Shown here piece by piece: positions 1 to 11,474 of a DNA stretch of 64,000 nucleotides. The position numbers and the translations under genes are program-made. The DNA lies in NCBI RefSeq assembly GCF_024139115.2, contig NC_085140.1, positions 46,036,180-46,100,179 on the forward strand, written 5' to 3'. Position 1 is the first letter of the stretch; every line of letters begins with the position of its first letter. Origin of the DNA: Armigeres subalbatus (taxonomy: Eukaryota > Arthropoda > Insecta > Diptera > Culicidae). The notes below the pieces were generated by a model. It was not told where the DNA came from, did not search any database, and worked only from the letters and a program-made list of their open reading frames with translations.

Positions 1-904
1 ATTTGAAGAAGACAATTTTGCTACACGGTTTGGAACAGCTAATTGCTGATTTTTTTCAACATTTGATAAATCCCTATTTTGAAAATCATCAAAGCACCAT
101 AAATATCAGGATCAGCAAAAAGTTGATGTGATGACCCAGATAAGCGATCGTTCAGAAAGCAGCTAGGCTTATGTTAAATCATCAATGTACAGCTAATAAT
201 TGCATGAAATTCCAAAATGAGTTAAAATGAGTCAGGTGGCTCAATGGCAATCATTTCTCTAACTTACACAGGGAGCCCCTTATGTTTCCAACTGGCTGTA
301 AGGATATATCTGGTGCGATTATTGATCAATACTCGAGAGTTGCATACACAAACATGCACTTCGAGAACCTGGCATCTTATGCCGAACATTTCATATTTAA
401 ATCAATGTCCTGTTAGTAAAAGTTTTAGGATCATTCGAGCGATACAGATTCATTGAAATCATGTACTTCTGATTTCTATGAAATTATATTTTTAAACACT
501 GGAATAGGAGGTAAATTACAACCTCTATTCAATCGTGTAAATCAACTTTCCATAAACAAATCAAAATGTTCCAAAATTACATCAAAATATTACAAAAATT
601 TATAAATAAATCAATGTTTGCCAATAAATATATTTTTGCCGACAGGGTTGTATGTACCGGAAAAAAGAAACAAAAGAAAGCAAAAGTTCCATTCACCGAT
701 AGCTTTCCGGTCGGAGTCGCAATTGTTGATCAATTAGTGATGCGAAAAACAATTGATAAAAATTTATGTTTTTGAATTATGCAATTATCATTAACGGCAG
801 CTGCTACCAACTTGTCTATGGAGGAGCCTGTAGATTTGGTGGTTTCGAAGTGGTTTTAGTGGTATGAGGGGACCTCCACAGACAAAAGTACAAAAACTTA
901 AGGA
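1..904. other. AT-rich stretch, no gene seen
   Basis: I see no supported gene here. The open frames are short, lack splice context and resemble nothing I know. The region is AT-rich and carries no clear repeat boundary until the short repeat that starts near 905. Confidence 0.5.
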
Positions 905-958
905 AAGTGCGTGGAGACGCGTAGTACATTGCAGGTTAGTCTCACTAGGGGGGTTTGC
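905..958 (+). repeat. ~55-bp dispersed repeat, copy 1
   Basis: The segment containing 'gtgcgtggagacgcg', 'gtacattg' and 'ttagt..cactagg' recurs at 2047-2100 with a few differences. Both copies end in a 'tttgcct' stretch. They are probably fragments of one dispersed repeat, whose family I cannot name. Confidence 0.5.
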
Positions 959-1619
959 CTTCCTTTCAATTCCTCAAACACAGGAATTATGAGAGAATAC
1001 CCAGAAGGTGTTTTGCATCGGGGGGCGTTTTGATGCTTCTTCTCCTACATAACCCCGTAACCAACGCACAAATGTATCATGCGTGTCCATATGATCATAT
1101 GATTATGCACATTTTCAATATCCTTTAGGGGAAGGGGCGGCAATATGCCCTAGCTAACCAACACTGCTTTATTGTCTTATTTGTAATGCTATTCATGGGT
1201 ATTTTTACATCATGCAACAGTTAAACAAGATAGCTAATTGATGCCATTCACAAATTGTCAAAAATCTCAATCATATTAATAATATTCAAATTTCAAAAAA
1301 GTGGTGATATTCTGTTAAGCTTGAGCTTGAGCTTAATTGACTGCTCGTAGTTGTTACTCCATTATGACCAGATCAGCTGTTCTTGCACAGGTAACCAACA
1401 GATGTTTGCTTGGGACTAGCACACATCTTCAATGTACAAGTACTGGTGATCTCATTTGTTAGGTCATACTGGCGCCTGCCACGTCAGAATGCAAGTCAAT
1501 GTAGGGAAGGGGAGGAAATGATGATGCAATCACTCACCCACTGCAAGCCGAATATACCTCTGCACTTGCCACGAGTTCATGCGGAATTTGTTGGAATTTT
1601 TGGGTTAGGTTCGAGAGGC

Positions 1620-1932
1620 AGAAGTCCGGTCTCGGTTAACGAGCTGCCAATGTGGTAGATAGGAGAAAGCAACTGATGGAATTTCTAATTGGATGTAGGA
1701 AACGAGCTCTATAGTTCATTTCCAATCTGCTAGATTACTGTTAGAATACTCAAGTTGAAGGTATAGGAATAGTAATGGAAACGGTAAGTCCATTTCCAGT
1801 TCTATCGATTGCTAGAACATGAGAAATATAGTGAAAGATACAAAGTAGGAGAATGAAACGGACCTGGGATTGAACCCACGATCCCTGCGTATGAGGCAGA
1901 AGCAGTAGCCATATGACTACCAAGCCCGCTTC
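1620..1932 (-). mobile_element. tRNA-derived SINE with a Met(CAT)-like head
   Basis: Read on the minus strand, 1932 to about 1857 has tRNA-like order: a box A-like stretch 'tggtagtcatatgg', an anticodon-like stem tctgc/gcagg closing a loop with CAT at its centre, and a box B 'gggttcaatcc'. Unrelated tail sequence follows down to about 1620. The acceptor stem does not pair well, and the tRNA-like head continues straight into a longer body. I therefore call it a SINE head and not a functional tRNA gene. Its upstream flank repeats a short 'aaaaaagtggtgatattctgtt' sequence also found near 1297. Confidence 0.5.
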
Positions 1933-2046
1933 AAAAAAGTGGTGATATTCTGTTGCCGGAAAACTCATGAGGCAAAACGCCTTTTAACTGGCAGCTCCTA
2001 GGGAACAAATCACAACGCGTCGTCGAATCAGCATCCTGGTATGGAT

Positions 2047-2100
2047 AGTGCATGGAGACGCAAGTACATTGTAAGTTAGTGCCACTAGGGCGTTTTGCCT
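2047..2100 (+). repeat. ~55-bp dispersed repeat, copy 2
   Basis: This is the second copy of the 905-958 repeat, in the same orientation, ending in 'gggcgttttgcct'. A run of G follows at about 2273-2286. Confidence 0.5.
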
Positions 2101-3794
2101 CGCCAAAATGTTAGACGTTTCTTCAAAATGTGGAAATTTTCGGTTTTCCCCACCTTCCCATATACTATTTTGAAACTTTTTTCGCCTAACCTACATAATT
2201 TTAGATCTAGTTTTGTTACGGCCACCTTAATGACGGTAAATTTAAGGGAAACCACAAAAGGCGTTTTGCCTCGGGGGGGGGGGGGCCTGTTGCCTGAGAG
2301 ACCAACCCAAGTAACATTTTAAGTTTTATATTATATGTTATATGTTATAAAACCAGTATAAAACCAAAATGTTGGGGAATGTTCTCTTGAAAACACACAT
2401 GCGGATATTAACATATCATACTATCGAAATTATTTAGTATTTTAACTTCTATAAGCATATAACATGCAAATGACTTCTACGCCAAGGAAATTTCACAAGC
2501 GACGAACCTCTTCTATCATCTTGGAATCTTCCCAATCAACCAACTACCAGCCACAAGTTCATTTCTGAACTACAGATATGGCACATAAGCAGCCTGAATT
2601 CATTTTTACCGCCGACCAGTGTGTTTACAGTAATTAAAGATTTAGCAGATGTCGATTCAAACTTGTACGAATATTTAAATGGTCCCCAAGTAGGTGGTAT
2701 GAATATGTAATCAACCCTCTTTTTACGGCAGTTTTTTATACGTCACTTCGTTTTACGGCCTCCTTTTTACGGCACGTGACGTAAAACTAATTTGAAACAT
2801 TTTTGACATCCAAAAATAAGCCTATAAGAAGGCACTCTTAGAATTCCAAAGAACAAAGTAGATGCTTTGTTTATTCATCATTTGCCATCACAATTATTCC
2901 GTTCCAGGTCATCCAAGAATTCCCTAGAGCAGAGGTCTTGATGTCTATCCGCGTAACAGAAGGGCTGTTATCTCTTATTTAAAATGGTTCATGCCCTATA
3001 TGATTCATTAAACCAAACTCAATATGTCTTAAGCAGCCGTTCCTTTCCAGGTCATCCAAGAATTCACTAGACTCCTCAGTCGCGGTTTCATCCCAAATAT
3101 GTCCTCCGAGTATTTGTCTTTCACTTGTGTCTCAAATGTAGGCATATGAGTTTCCGCATAATTGAAAACAATATGCTGTGGTGTTGTTACTATTCATATG
3201 AACTATGTGATATTGTTACTAATTATATAGTTGTCTATTTAAAGTAAGACCATACGTTTGTCTATCAACAATATTATACAAACCTTTTAACCTACGACAC
3301 CATGTGTAATAATTTCACAAATTACTGTTTCTTTATAATTTATTACACTCCGTGTTTAATTTTCTTTGAGAAGAAAAAGATAATGAACAATTATTGGTTG
3401 ATAACAGATATAGTCACAATATAGAATATAACTATGAAATGGAAATGTATTCTTCGACGATAAAATTATTTCCCTTCGATTGCACACATACACTGCACTC
3501 TCATATCATCCAATGATAAAAATTCGATAGCCGTTAAAATTTTGCAATAAGTTTGCGTATTTTTTAGAAACGGAAGAATTATTTTTCCGTGCGGTAGTCG
3601 AGGCGGTATAGTCATGTTTATTTCAGGTGCAAAAAAGCCGGTGCTTAGTTTTTTTTGCACAGTTTCCCGTTGGATTTGTGTTATATGGATTTGTTTGCAC
3701 CAATAAAATCAGGTTTGTAACAGAATTCTTTAATTTACTTACTTTGAAATAAATTAAATTCTTCATGAATAATGAATATGAAATGATTTTGCAG

Positions 3795-3887
3795 TTCCCG
3801 AGGCAGATCCAACAGTTCGAAATGACGCGAATCAATGAAACCCTGAAGCGAAACTTGAAGGAAGGTTCCAAAATTAAATATTTACAG
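3795..3887 (+). CDS. Exon-like segment of unidentified gene (internal exon)
   Basis: A TTTTGCAG acceptor precedes 31 open codons, which end in CAG before a GTGAGT donor. The peptide is charged and helix-like, with a central stretch TLKRNLKEGSKIKY. It joins in phase to the next segment at 3959. I do not recognise the family. The upstream exon was not found. The segment lies inside a candidate inverted-repeat element, so it may be a captured or decayed gene piece. Confidence 0.3.
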
Positions 3888-3958
3888 GTGAGTTTTTAAA
3901 CCTGCATCACACCTTTCAATTTTATTATAATTGTTATTTTTCTTCTATTTTCTTGCAG

Positions 3959-4069
3959 ACAACTCCGTATTTCTGGGAAAGAATGCAGAAAGCATCATCA
4001 AAAAGTATCCTTAAAGTTATGGCTTCTTCTTTGTACCTAGCTGGAGATATTTTTAGAAACGAGTGTTGA
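3959..4069 (+). CDS. Exon-like terminal segment of unidentified gene
   Basis: A pyrimidine-rich tract ending TTCTTGCAG precedes 36 open codons and TGA at 4067-4069. The frame continues from the 3795-3887 segment across a 71-bp intron with GT-AG ends. An AATAAA lies at 4078-4083, unusually close to the stop. The peptide starts TTPYFWERMQKASSK and is not recognised. The combination of splice sites, phase and polyadenylation signal is suggestive, but the two pieces total only 67 residues. Confidence 0.3.
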   Translation, partial: TTPYFWERMQKASSKSILKVMASSLYLAGDIFRNEC

Positions 4070-4539
4070 AATAATTGAATAAAGGATAATTATAATGTTA
4101 TTTATTGTGTATTAATCAAATTATTGAGTAAAATTATTAATCGCTTCTTCTGGTGATGAACGATAAGGGATACGGTGCGATGATTTTTTTACCATATCAT
4201 TCAACTGTTCATATATTACAATCCATATTGTTTTGCTCAAAAACAACGATTGTAAGTGGACCATATTACGTACTGTGTATGAATAAAAATGTACTGAAAA
4301 ATGCATCTTTTTATACAGTAATTATACTTAACCGCCCATTACCCATGTAGTTGTTTGACCAAATACAATAGAACATGCTGTTAATATGATTTATGGTGAG
4401 GTTAGTTTATCATTTGAATGAACAGTAATTAGAACAGTAGCTTTTTTGTTTTTAATGGTCATGGATGATCTGAGAAATTCTTCAATTATGGTTTAGATTT
4501 ATGCGGGTTGTTCCAAGATCGTCCTGAAATTTTAATGAA

Positions 4540-5690
4540 ATAGTCTACCGAATCAACCAAGTTTTTCCTGATGTCCCCAGCCGCGGTAATAACCCAATTA
4601 TGTCCTCCGAGTATTTGTCTTTCACTTGCGTCTCAAATCCAGACATATGAGATGTTGCAAGATCTCCACATTGTCCTGGAGTTTGAATCAAATGTTCTGC
4701 CGAATCAACCAAGGCTTTCATGATGTCCCCAGCCGCGGTATCAACCCAATTATGTCCTCCGAGTATTTGTCTTTCACTTGCGTCTCAAATCCAGGCATAT
4801 GAGATGTTCCAAGATCTCCAAATTGTCCTAGAGTTTGAATCAAATGGTCTACTGAATCAACCAAGGCTTCCATGATATTCTTAGCCATGGTATCAACACA
4901 ATTATGTCCTCAGGATATTTGTCTTTCACTTGCGTCTCAAATCCAGGAATATGAGATGTTGCAAGATCTCCAAATCGTCCTGGAGTTTTAATCAAATGGT
5001 CTACCGAATCAACCAAGGCTTCTATTATGTCAACGTCCGCGGTAGTATCCGAGTATCTGCCTCTCATTTACGTCTCTAATCTGGGCATATTATATGTTGT
5101 AAGATCTCCAAATTGTCCTGGAGTTTGAATCAAATGATCTGCCGAATCAACCAAGGCCTTCATGATGTCCCTAGCCACGGTATCAACCCAATTATGTCCT
5201 ACATATGGATTTTTCTTTCATTTGCGTCTCAAATCCAGAAATATCTCCACATCGTCCTGGAGTTTGAATCAAATGGTCTGCAGAATCAACAAATGCTTTC
5301 ATGATGTCCGAAGCCGCGGTAACAACCCAATTATGTTCTCCGAGTATCTGTCTTTCACATGCGTCTTAAAGCTGGGCGTATGAGATGTTGTAAGGTCTCT
5401 AAATTGTTCTGGAGTTTGAATCAAAAAGGCTACCGAATCTACCAAGGCTTCCATGATGTCCCTAGCTGCGGTAACAATCCAATTATGTCCTTCGAGTATT
5501 TGTCTTTCACTCGCGTCTCAAATGTAGGCATATGAGTTGTTCTAAGATCTCCAAATTGTCCTGGAGTTTGAATCAAATGGTCTACAGAATCAACCTAGGC
5601 TTTCATGATGTCTCCAGCCGCGGTATCACCCCATTTATGTCCTCCGAGTATTTGTCTTTCAGTTGCGTCTTGGTTGATTTTGTAGGACAT
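4540..5690 (+). repeat. Minisatellite of ~150-bp units
   Basis: About seven degenerate tandem units. Each carries 'gagtttgaatcaaatg', 'ccgaatcaaccaagg', 'ccgcggta' and 'gagtatttgtctttcac'. The first phrase recurs near 4680, 4832, 4983, 5121, 5262, 5412 and 5570, giving a period close to 150 bp. A lone partial unit lies upstream at about 3080-3150. The short open frames here are repeats of one another and are not genes. Confidence 0.85.
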
Positions 5691-6010
5691 TTGATTCAAA
5701 CTCCAGGACAATTTGGAGATCTTACAACATCTCATATGCCTGTATTTGAGACGCAAGTGAAAGACTAATACTCCGAAATCAAACTCCAGAACAATTTGGA
5801 GATCTTAAAACATCTCATATACCTGGACTTGAGACGCAAGTGAAAGACAAATATTCGGAGGGCATGATTGGGATGATACCGCGGCTGAGGACATCATGCA
5901 AGCCTCAGTAGATTCGGTAGACCATTTGATTCAAACTCCAGGACAATTTGGAGATCTTATAACATCTCATATGCCTGGATTTGGAGAAATCTTACAATAC
6001 CTCATGTAAG
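5690..6010 (-). repeat. Inverted continuation of the minisatellite
   Basis: The same ~150-bp unit continues in the opposite orientation (for example 'catttgattcaaactcc' near 5690 and 5925) for about two units. The array can therefore fold back on itself around position 5690. Confidence 0.8.
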
Positions 6011-6570
6011 ACGCAAGTGAATGTATTCAAAACTATCCAACGATCAATAAATTAAGTGAAATACTAGAATTTTTGGCAAAAATTCTTTTTACGTCACATT
6101 CGGTTTACTTCCCCCCAATAAGTGACGTAAAAAGAGGGTTGAGTGTACAAGGAAATAAAATTGAACATTAATAAAACATTCATTTCATTTGATAATAATA
6201 ATAAAAAAAATCGCGTGCGCGAGATTCAATGGCTTGGTGTGATTATGGGTGACAATCTACTAAAGCAGTGTTTCCCAACCGGTAGACCGCAACCCCCCTA
6301 GTGGGGCGCGAGACCGTCCCAAGAGGGCCGTGAGACCTTTGCAAAGAATTCATCCTTCTTGTGGTTCGACTATCATATATAAATATATAATTTTTTTTTG
6401 TACAAATATCTATTTATTAGGTTAACTCAGAATCAGGAGATTTAAAGGAAGAGTTTTTTCTCTGTACTAATTTAAAACTACAACCAAAAGCTTCGATAAC
6501 CTTGTAATGAGATCAATGGGAAAAAGTAGTGAGAGTTCGTATTGGTGGTGCACCAGGCTGGGATCAAAAT

Positions 6571-7653
6571 CAGGGGTGACATTGCGCATCTCGAATCGAA
6601 TCACTCGATTCGTACGTTTTTGCATTCGATTCGAAAAAATTGCGGCATTATGTATTTCGTTCGACTTCATTCAGTCGCAGTACAAGATTTCGAATGGTGC
6701 TGTACTAGCTCAATCGAGTATGTTCTGTCAAACGAAATGTAAACAGAGAGAATGAGAGATAGCTGTCTCCGTGTTTAGTATGCCGCCCGCTGGAGAGACA
6801 ACCTTCAGCGCATGGCGAATGTGAGTAAACAGAGAGAATAAGAGTAATTTCATCTGCGTGTAGCATGTTGCCTGTTGGAAAGGCATCTCTCAGGGCAAAG
6901 GCAATATTATTTATTGAGCAGTTGCAACCGATTAAATATTATGCCGATACGACATGTGTTGTAAATTGCGATATTGTTACAACACAAATTATAATGTTTT
7001 AACTTTATTCGAGTGCCACAGATCCAAATTTGAGCTAAATAATTTAAAGCTAAAGAAAGATTCGATAATAAATCACTTTGATGTTTCCATATATTTTAGT
7101 TAAATGCTCTTGAGTCATCTCATGCGCGTTTTTTTTATTTAACTCATCTATTTTTATGTAGATTTTGGAATATACACGTTTTTACGCAGATTTTTCTCAT
7201 AGATTTTTCACGCGATTTATCGAAATGGTAAAAAAATACGTGAAAACTGATTTTAGTTGAAGTTGTTTTTACGCGGATTTCGGGATAACTAGAGATTGCA
7301 TATTGCATATAAAAGTAGGTATACTAATGACATTATTTTCCTCAAGAGACAATAATAAAACATTTATTCTCTTCCCGTAGAAAAATAATAGCAAATATAA
7401 TTAAAAACTTTCAGCAAGAAATAACTCTCGAACAACATTCGAAAGCTATAAAGGTGACGAGTGTGACGAGACTTGAGTCGTTTTTCAGTGTGCTAACGAG
7501 TGTCCATAATGCCAAAACATCTCGTTATTCTTGTACCTCCTCGAGCATACTCGAACGATGAGTCGTTTTCGAGATCGAATTGAAACCCGTAATGCCAAAC
7601 ATGTTCGACTCGATAGAATTAGGTTCGAATCGAGATGCACAATGCCACCCCAG
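6571..7653. mobile_element. 1.1-kb inverted-repeat element
   Basis: The left end 'caggggtgacattgcgcatc' is matched by the reverse complement of the right end, which finishes 'gatgcacaatgccacccc' plus 'agg'. The inverted similarity runs for about 35 bases with some mismatches and continues loosely through TCGA-rich sequence. No transposase is seen and no clean target duplication could be assigned. Confidence 0.45.
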
Positions 7654-7921
7654 GATTTCAGAGAAGAGAAAATAGTTTGCTCGACATGCCAAAGGTGTTC
7701 ATTGCATCAATATGTCCTTGCTTGTAAGACACTTCTCCAACAGTTAGAAAAAGAGCTGGATACTGTTATCATAATTATGAATCAAATCTGAAGCTCTCGA
7801 CAATTGTTTTTACGATAAACTAAATAAAATAAATGATTGCAGATCACGAGGTACTTCTGTACTATACTGCCGTTTTATTGGTTATCGAAAAGCAATATTC
7901 ATAATATTTTTGAATTGAGGG

Positions 7922-8048
7922 ATGAAATTTATTTTCTTGGAAAGCCTGAATAGATATCTTTTTCTTGTCAATCTCAATGAAGAAGAATGGCAGAAACATG
8001 TCGCTCGCCTTTCAGACATCAGGCAAACTTACAGCAGCAAGTTACAGG
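7922..8048 (+). CDS. Exon-like segment, possibly from a TBC-type gene
   Basis: An open run of 42 codons from ATG at 7922 ends at a strong donor, AGG|GTAAGT at 8047-8053. The peptide includes RYLFLVNLNEEEWQKHV followed by an R-x-x-Y pattern. It loosely resembles the start of a Rab-GAP TBC domain, where a Leu-rich segment precedes W and a later R-x-x-Y. That similarity is by eye only. No partner exon was found, so it may be a first exon, an exon fragment or chance. Confidence 0.25.
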
Positions 8049-8212
8049 GTAAGTAAACCAATCTGATTCAGTTCAAACTTCAAAGACAATTAGCAAGTAA
8101 AGGTTAAAAACTATCAAGTAAGTCTTGGAAATATTACAATATTTGATGAACTGTACATTTTGATTGCGAAAAATAACTAATTTAGATGCAGATCTTAAAT
8201 TGGAAATTATGG

Positions 8213-8408
8213 CTCAACCGTCTAAGACGAGTTTCATACTTTCCATTTAATTCCACTAAGTTTTATTATCGTTGCAGATACGGTGAGTCCATCTTCAGTG
8301 TCTCGTCCTTGACTCGACAAATACGAGACACTGAAGCCGCCCTCACAGTAAGATAACAAAACTTAGTGGAATTAAATGGAAAGTACTGAACTCGTCTTAG
8401 ATGGTTGA
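8213..8408. mobile_element. Fold-back MITE
   Basis: Two arms of about 90 bases are inverted copies. The left contains 'taattccactaagttttatt' and 'cttcagtgtctcgt'; the right contains their reverse complements. The spacer is short. Nothing coding lies inside. Confidence 0.7.
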
Positions 8409-9110
8409 ATACAATTCACTAAAAAGAGCTTAAAATATTTTTTTCTGAATTATGGCTCATGTTGACTCACTAAGCAACAGTTTGATCGATATTTTCCTTA
8501 ATTCGCAGTCCGTTTTTGTTTACATTGGACGTGGCCAGCCTGAATATTTGGATTTCGAATATTTGACGTCATCTCGTGATTTATTCAGTGAAAAAAAACT
8601 TGAGCCAGTTTTGGTGTGGAATATTCGAAGCGTATTCCATGTCAGCGTTCCAAGCTTTGGAGATTCTAATACCGTTTGATTCTGCTTACTTATGCGAGAG
8701 TACACTGTCCACTTCTCTTTAACTCTATAAAAACTTTTCAAACTTTAGCTCTGGATTTCCAACCTCATCGATCGATGTCTTTTTAGTTAGTGAAGAGTTC
8801 TGTGGACAGGGAGACGAGCATGGCATGCATTGAGGTCTATGACCTAGTCCCTCAGTCAGTGACCTCTCTTTCAACCCAAAGGGATTTTCCTTGGTCCTCT
8901 GGTGGTGGGACACAGAACAGTGGGTGAATGGCTGCGTAGGGTGGTGGTAGAGCTTAGTTTAGGACCTAGCCTACTACAGGGGGCTGTTGGGAAAAACCTA
9001 CACTGAGATACGAGTATTACCTGCCTCTTCAACATTTATTCCACGAAATACACTACACTTAACACGGATTTCTCGGTAACACTCTCGACATAACATAACC
9101 AACACTTACA

Positions 9111-9214
9111 AACTCGTTGCAAAACTTGATTTTTTTTCAGCGCTCGTAGTATTTATCCAACTCGGCAAGCCTTATAACTCGTGCTGAAAAAATCATTTTT
9201 TGCAACTAGTTGCA
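9111..9214. repeat. Imperfect hairpin repeat
   Basis: The left arm 'aactcgttgcaaaacttgat' plus a T-run and 'cagc' pairs with the right arm at 9181-9211 ('gctgaaaaaatcattttttg' plus 'caactagtt'). It is likely the remains of a small fold-back element. Confidence 0.5.
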
Positions 9215-9498
9215 CAAACTACTATTATTTTATTGACGTTATTCAATTCAGAACCTTTGCCCAATTTGGGTTTCATTCGGCATTTGAATCGAAGTGTTTG
9301 AAATATGAGCCAATTTTTGTGAGGATTGTTCGATATTTACATTAAGAAAGTCCCAGAGTTACTGTAGCGTTTTCTAAAGAAATTCATGGATGAATTTCAG
9401 GTGAATTAACTGTTGTATATTTGAAGGAGTTTCCGAAGGAGAACCAACAGGAATTTTTGAAAACAGTTTCTAGATTAATTTCTGAAGGATTACTAGAT

Positions 9499-9556
9499 TA
9501 CCGAGGTCTACAAAATAATTAAAGTGTGCAATTTAATTATTGTGTAGACCTCGGTA
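9499..9556. repeat. Near-perfect 58-bp palindrome
   Basis: 'taccgaggtctac' plus 'aaaataattaaa' is matched by 'tttaattattgt' plus 'gtagacctcggta' around a short centre. From 9583 to 9670 the related motif 'gccgagatctcggtaa' recurs. That motif also resembles the ends of the MITEs at 28033-28577. Confidence 0.6.
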
Positions 9557-10409
9557 AAATATTTGGCGAGATTCCAACAGCCGAGATCTCGGTAATATTC
9601 TTTACTGAAATTCGGTAATTTCTTTACCGAAATTCAGCAAAGTTTATTTTTTGCCGAGATCTCGGTAACGATTCAGTGAAGTGTTTTCACGATACGTAAC
9701 GATAACGATTCAGTGAAGAAGTTTTCAAGTAGAAAACGAAATACGCATCTGATGATACATTAGTGATTATAGTGGAAGTAAATGGAAGTTTGAAAAAAAA
9801 ATTAACCTTGTAACATTTTCCCCTAAGACGCTCAATATTAATTATTTCATTAGAAGTTTAAGTGTGTGGGAGGATTTTTTTTAATCTTTCTTAGAAAGAC
9901 TTTCACCTTGAAGCTGCCTCGTCTTTTTTCTGAAGAAATTCTCAAAGGAATTTACAGTTTTAGGAATTGAGCTCCGATATTCATCCCACGAAAAACGAAG
10001 CAATGAAAAAAAAATTGATTTGTTTCTTATTTTTGTGATTTTTTTTCAGCAGAGTACGCATATGTTAGCAAAAAGAAGCGACGAAATTGGTGCTCTATAT
10101 TTCTTTGTTTCGCGATGAGATGAATATATGTTCAGTAAGATGGAAAACGGAACAGTTCCCCTATAATTGAATTTTCGAAAAAAAAAATCGACTGAAATTC
10201 CTTAGGAAATTACTTCAGGGTATCCTGCAGATAATAAATCTATTTTATTTTTCATTTATAACTTTACTGTTTCAAAAGTTACATCCGTGACTGTTGCTTG
10301 GATTTACTTACATCGACTTAGCAATTTTTAACCTTGCTAGCATAACAATCATAATTTTCATAAGAAAGTGAGAACTTCAACTTGCTTCGATTTAATTATG
10401 TATAACACG

Positions 10410-10650
10410 GATGCGGTACGAATACTAAGTGAAATTTAGGATACTTTCACAAAAAAGGGTAAAAATGAAGATGTTCGGTGTTTTTGAAAAATAAAACAGT
10501 TCCTGAAATTTTAGTATTCTGATGCAAGACCATGATGAAGGAGGCTGGGTTCGATTCCCAATTCGGCTCAGAAAGTTTTCTCAACTGGGCAGTCATCATG
10601 CTAGCAATGCAAAAATAACAACAATGCTCTGCACATTCATAATATAATGC
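10410..10650 (+). mobile_element. Degenerate tRNA-derived SINE fragment
   Basis: A box B-like 'gggttcgattccc' lies at about 10547-10559, preceded by 'gcaagaccatgatgaaggaggct'-type sequence shared with the Feilai copies at 42.7, 54.9 and 59.1 kb. The rest has diverged strongly. This is a related or old SINE, not a tRNA gene. Confidence 0.4.
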
Positions 10651-10660
10651 CAAGGAAAAA

Positions 10661-10750
10661 GTAAAAGAACTTTTATCTTCCGGGACTCACATGGTCCTGA
10701 TGGTACAACTGTGCGAGTCCCGGAAGATTAAAAACTTTTTAACTTTTTAC
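10661..10750. repeat. Hairpin repeat
   Basis: 'gtaaaagaacttttatcttc' plus 'cgggactc' is matched by 'gagtcccggaagattaaaaa' plus 'cttttt'. It lies just before the (TA)n tract that received the LTR element. Confidence 0.55.
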
Positions 10751-10779
10751 TGTTTACTTCTATTGAAAGATATATATGT

Positions 10780-10780
<1 letters not shown>

Positions 10781-10860
<80 letters not shown>
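10781..10860. repeat. (TA)n microsatellite, left part
   Basis: About 40 TA units, interrupted once near 10788, abut the 5' LTR. Together with 18591-18722 they form one tract split by the LTR element. Long open frames through it (Ile-Tyr repeats) are artefacts. Confidence 0.9.
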
Positions 10861-10862
<2 letters not shown>

Positions 10863-11234
10863 TTACCAACCAACCCACCACGTCACATCAAGTTGGCAAC
10901 GATAAAACACCAAACATCCTACAAACACTATTTGGCCCGAATCATCAAAAAGCATCAACCCCAACAACCACGTGAGCGACCGGCAAACGCATAACAGCCT
11001 ACAGCACATTTACCTTTTGACGATAAACTGCGGCATCAACAAAATAACATCCGGACAACGACGACAACAGTGATCGACCCTTGGACAGGCTTCGGAAAGT
11101 GTAGGTCAGCTAGTTTCAGTTGCATAGGTTAGCTCTAAGTAGAATTGAATATAATTATCATTCTTGGTTTAACAGTGATTTAGAGTAGACGTTCTTTTTT
11201 TAAAAACTCATGTTCGAATCCCCGTGATTTAACT
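10861..11234 (+). repeat. 5' LTR (374 bp)
   Basis: Begins agttacc and ends gatttaact. Compared with the 3' LTR it has five A instead of four in 'atcaaaaagc', and cttcgg instead of ctccgg near 11088. A TCAGTT at 11116-11121 fits the initiator motif of TATA-less errantivirus promoters; this is inference. There is no coding role, although an env reading frame overlaps the same sequence in the 3' LTR. Confidence 0.93.
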
Positions 11235-11252
11235 GGCGCAGTCGGTAGGATC
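11234..11252 (+). other. Primer-binding site
   Basis: 'tggcgcagtcggtagga' follows the LTR directly and has the TGGCG start expected of a tRNA 3'-end complement. From memory it is the tRNA-Ser type used by 17.6/297-like elements. That assignment was not checked against a tRNA set. Confidence 0.7.
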
Positions 11253-11474
11253 CGCGTCCGAGTTCTTAGTTCGCGAGTGAGTGTGTTCGTCGAAAAGACA
11301 TCTTCGAGGGAATATCGAAGACTTGCAGCACATCCCAGAGAAGAAAAGGCCAACGCGGATAATCATAAGGAACCAGAATCTGTCGAAGGAATATCGACAT
11401 CCCGAGAGAGACCAGCATCGACGGATAATCGGACACGTCCTCTCTACTATCGAAGGAACATCGATAAAAAACTT

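Larger units (their letters stand above)
2711..6142. mobile_element. Candidate 3.4-kb inverted-repeat DNA element
   Basis: The left edge reads 'tcaaccctctttttacg'. The right edge, at about 6126-6142, is its reverse complement ('cgtaaaaagagggttga'), and both sides continue into related 'gacgta'-rich subterminal sequence. TA dinucleotides lie just outside both edges, offset by one to three bases, so a TA target duplication is possible but not clean. Inside are two exon-like segments (3795-4069), a minisatellite (4540-5690) and its inverted continuation (5690-6010). No transposase is visible, so it would be non-autonomous. Two unrelated fragments sharing this end is the alternative. Confidence 0.45.

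Noticed and set aside
6265..6330. hAT-like end 'cagtgtttcccaaccgg'
   Set aside because: The motif is typical of one hAT end, but no matching opposite end or target duplication was found nearby. A loosely similar 'ccactttgggaaacta' at 22655 is too far away.
8452..8741. Overlapping 75- and 73-codon frames on opposite strands
   Set aside because: Mirror frames without splice sites, homology or regulatory context.
9000..9110. 'tgttgggaaaaacc' as a possible copia or BEL LTR start
   Set aside because: Only one edge is suggestive. No second LTR, terminal CA or target duplication could be placed.
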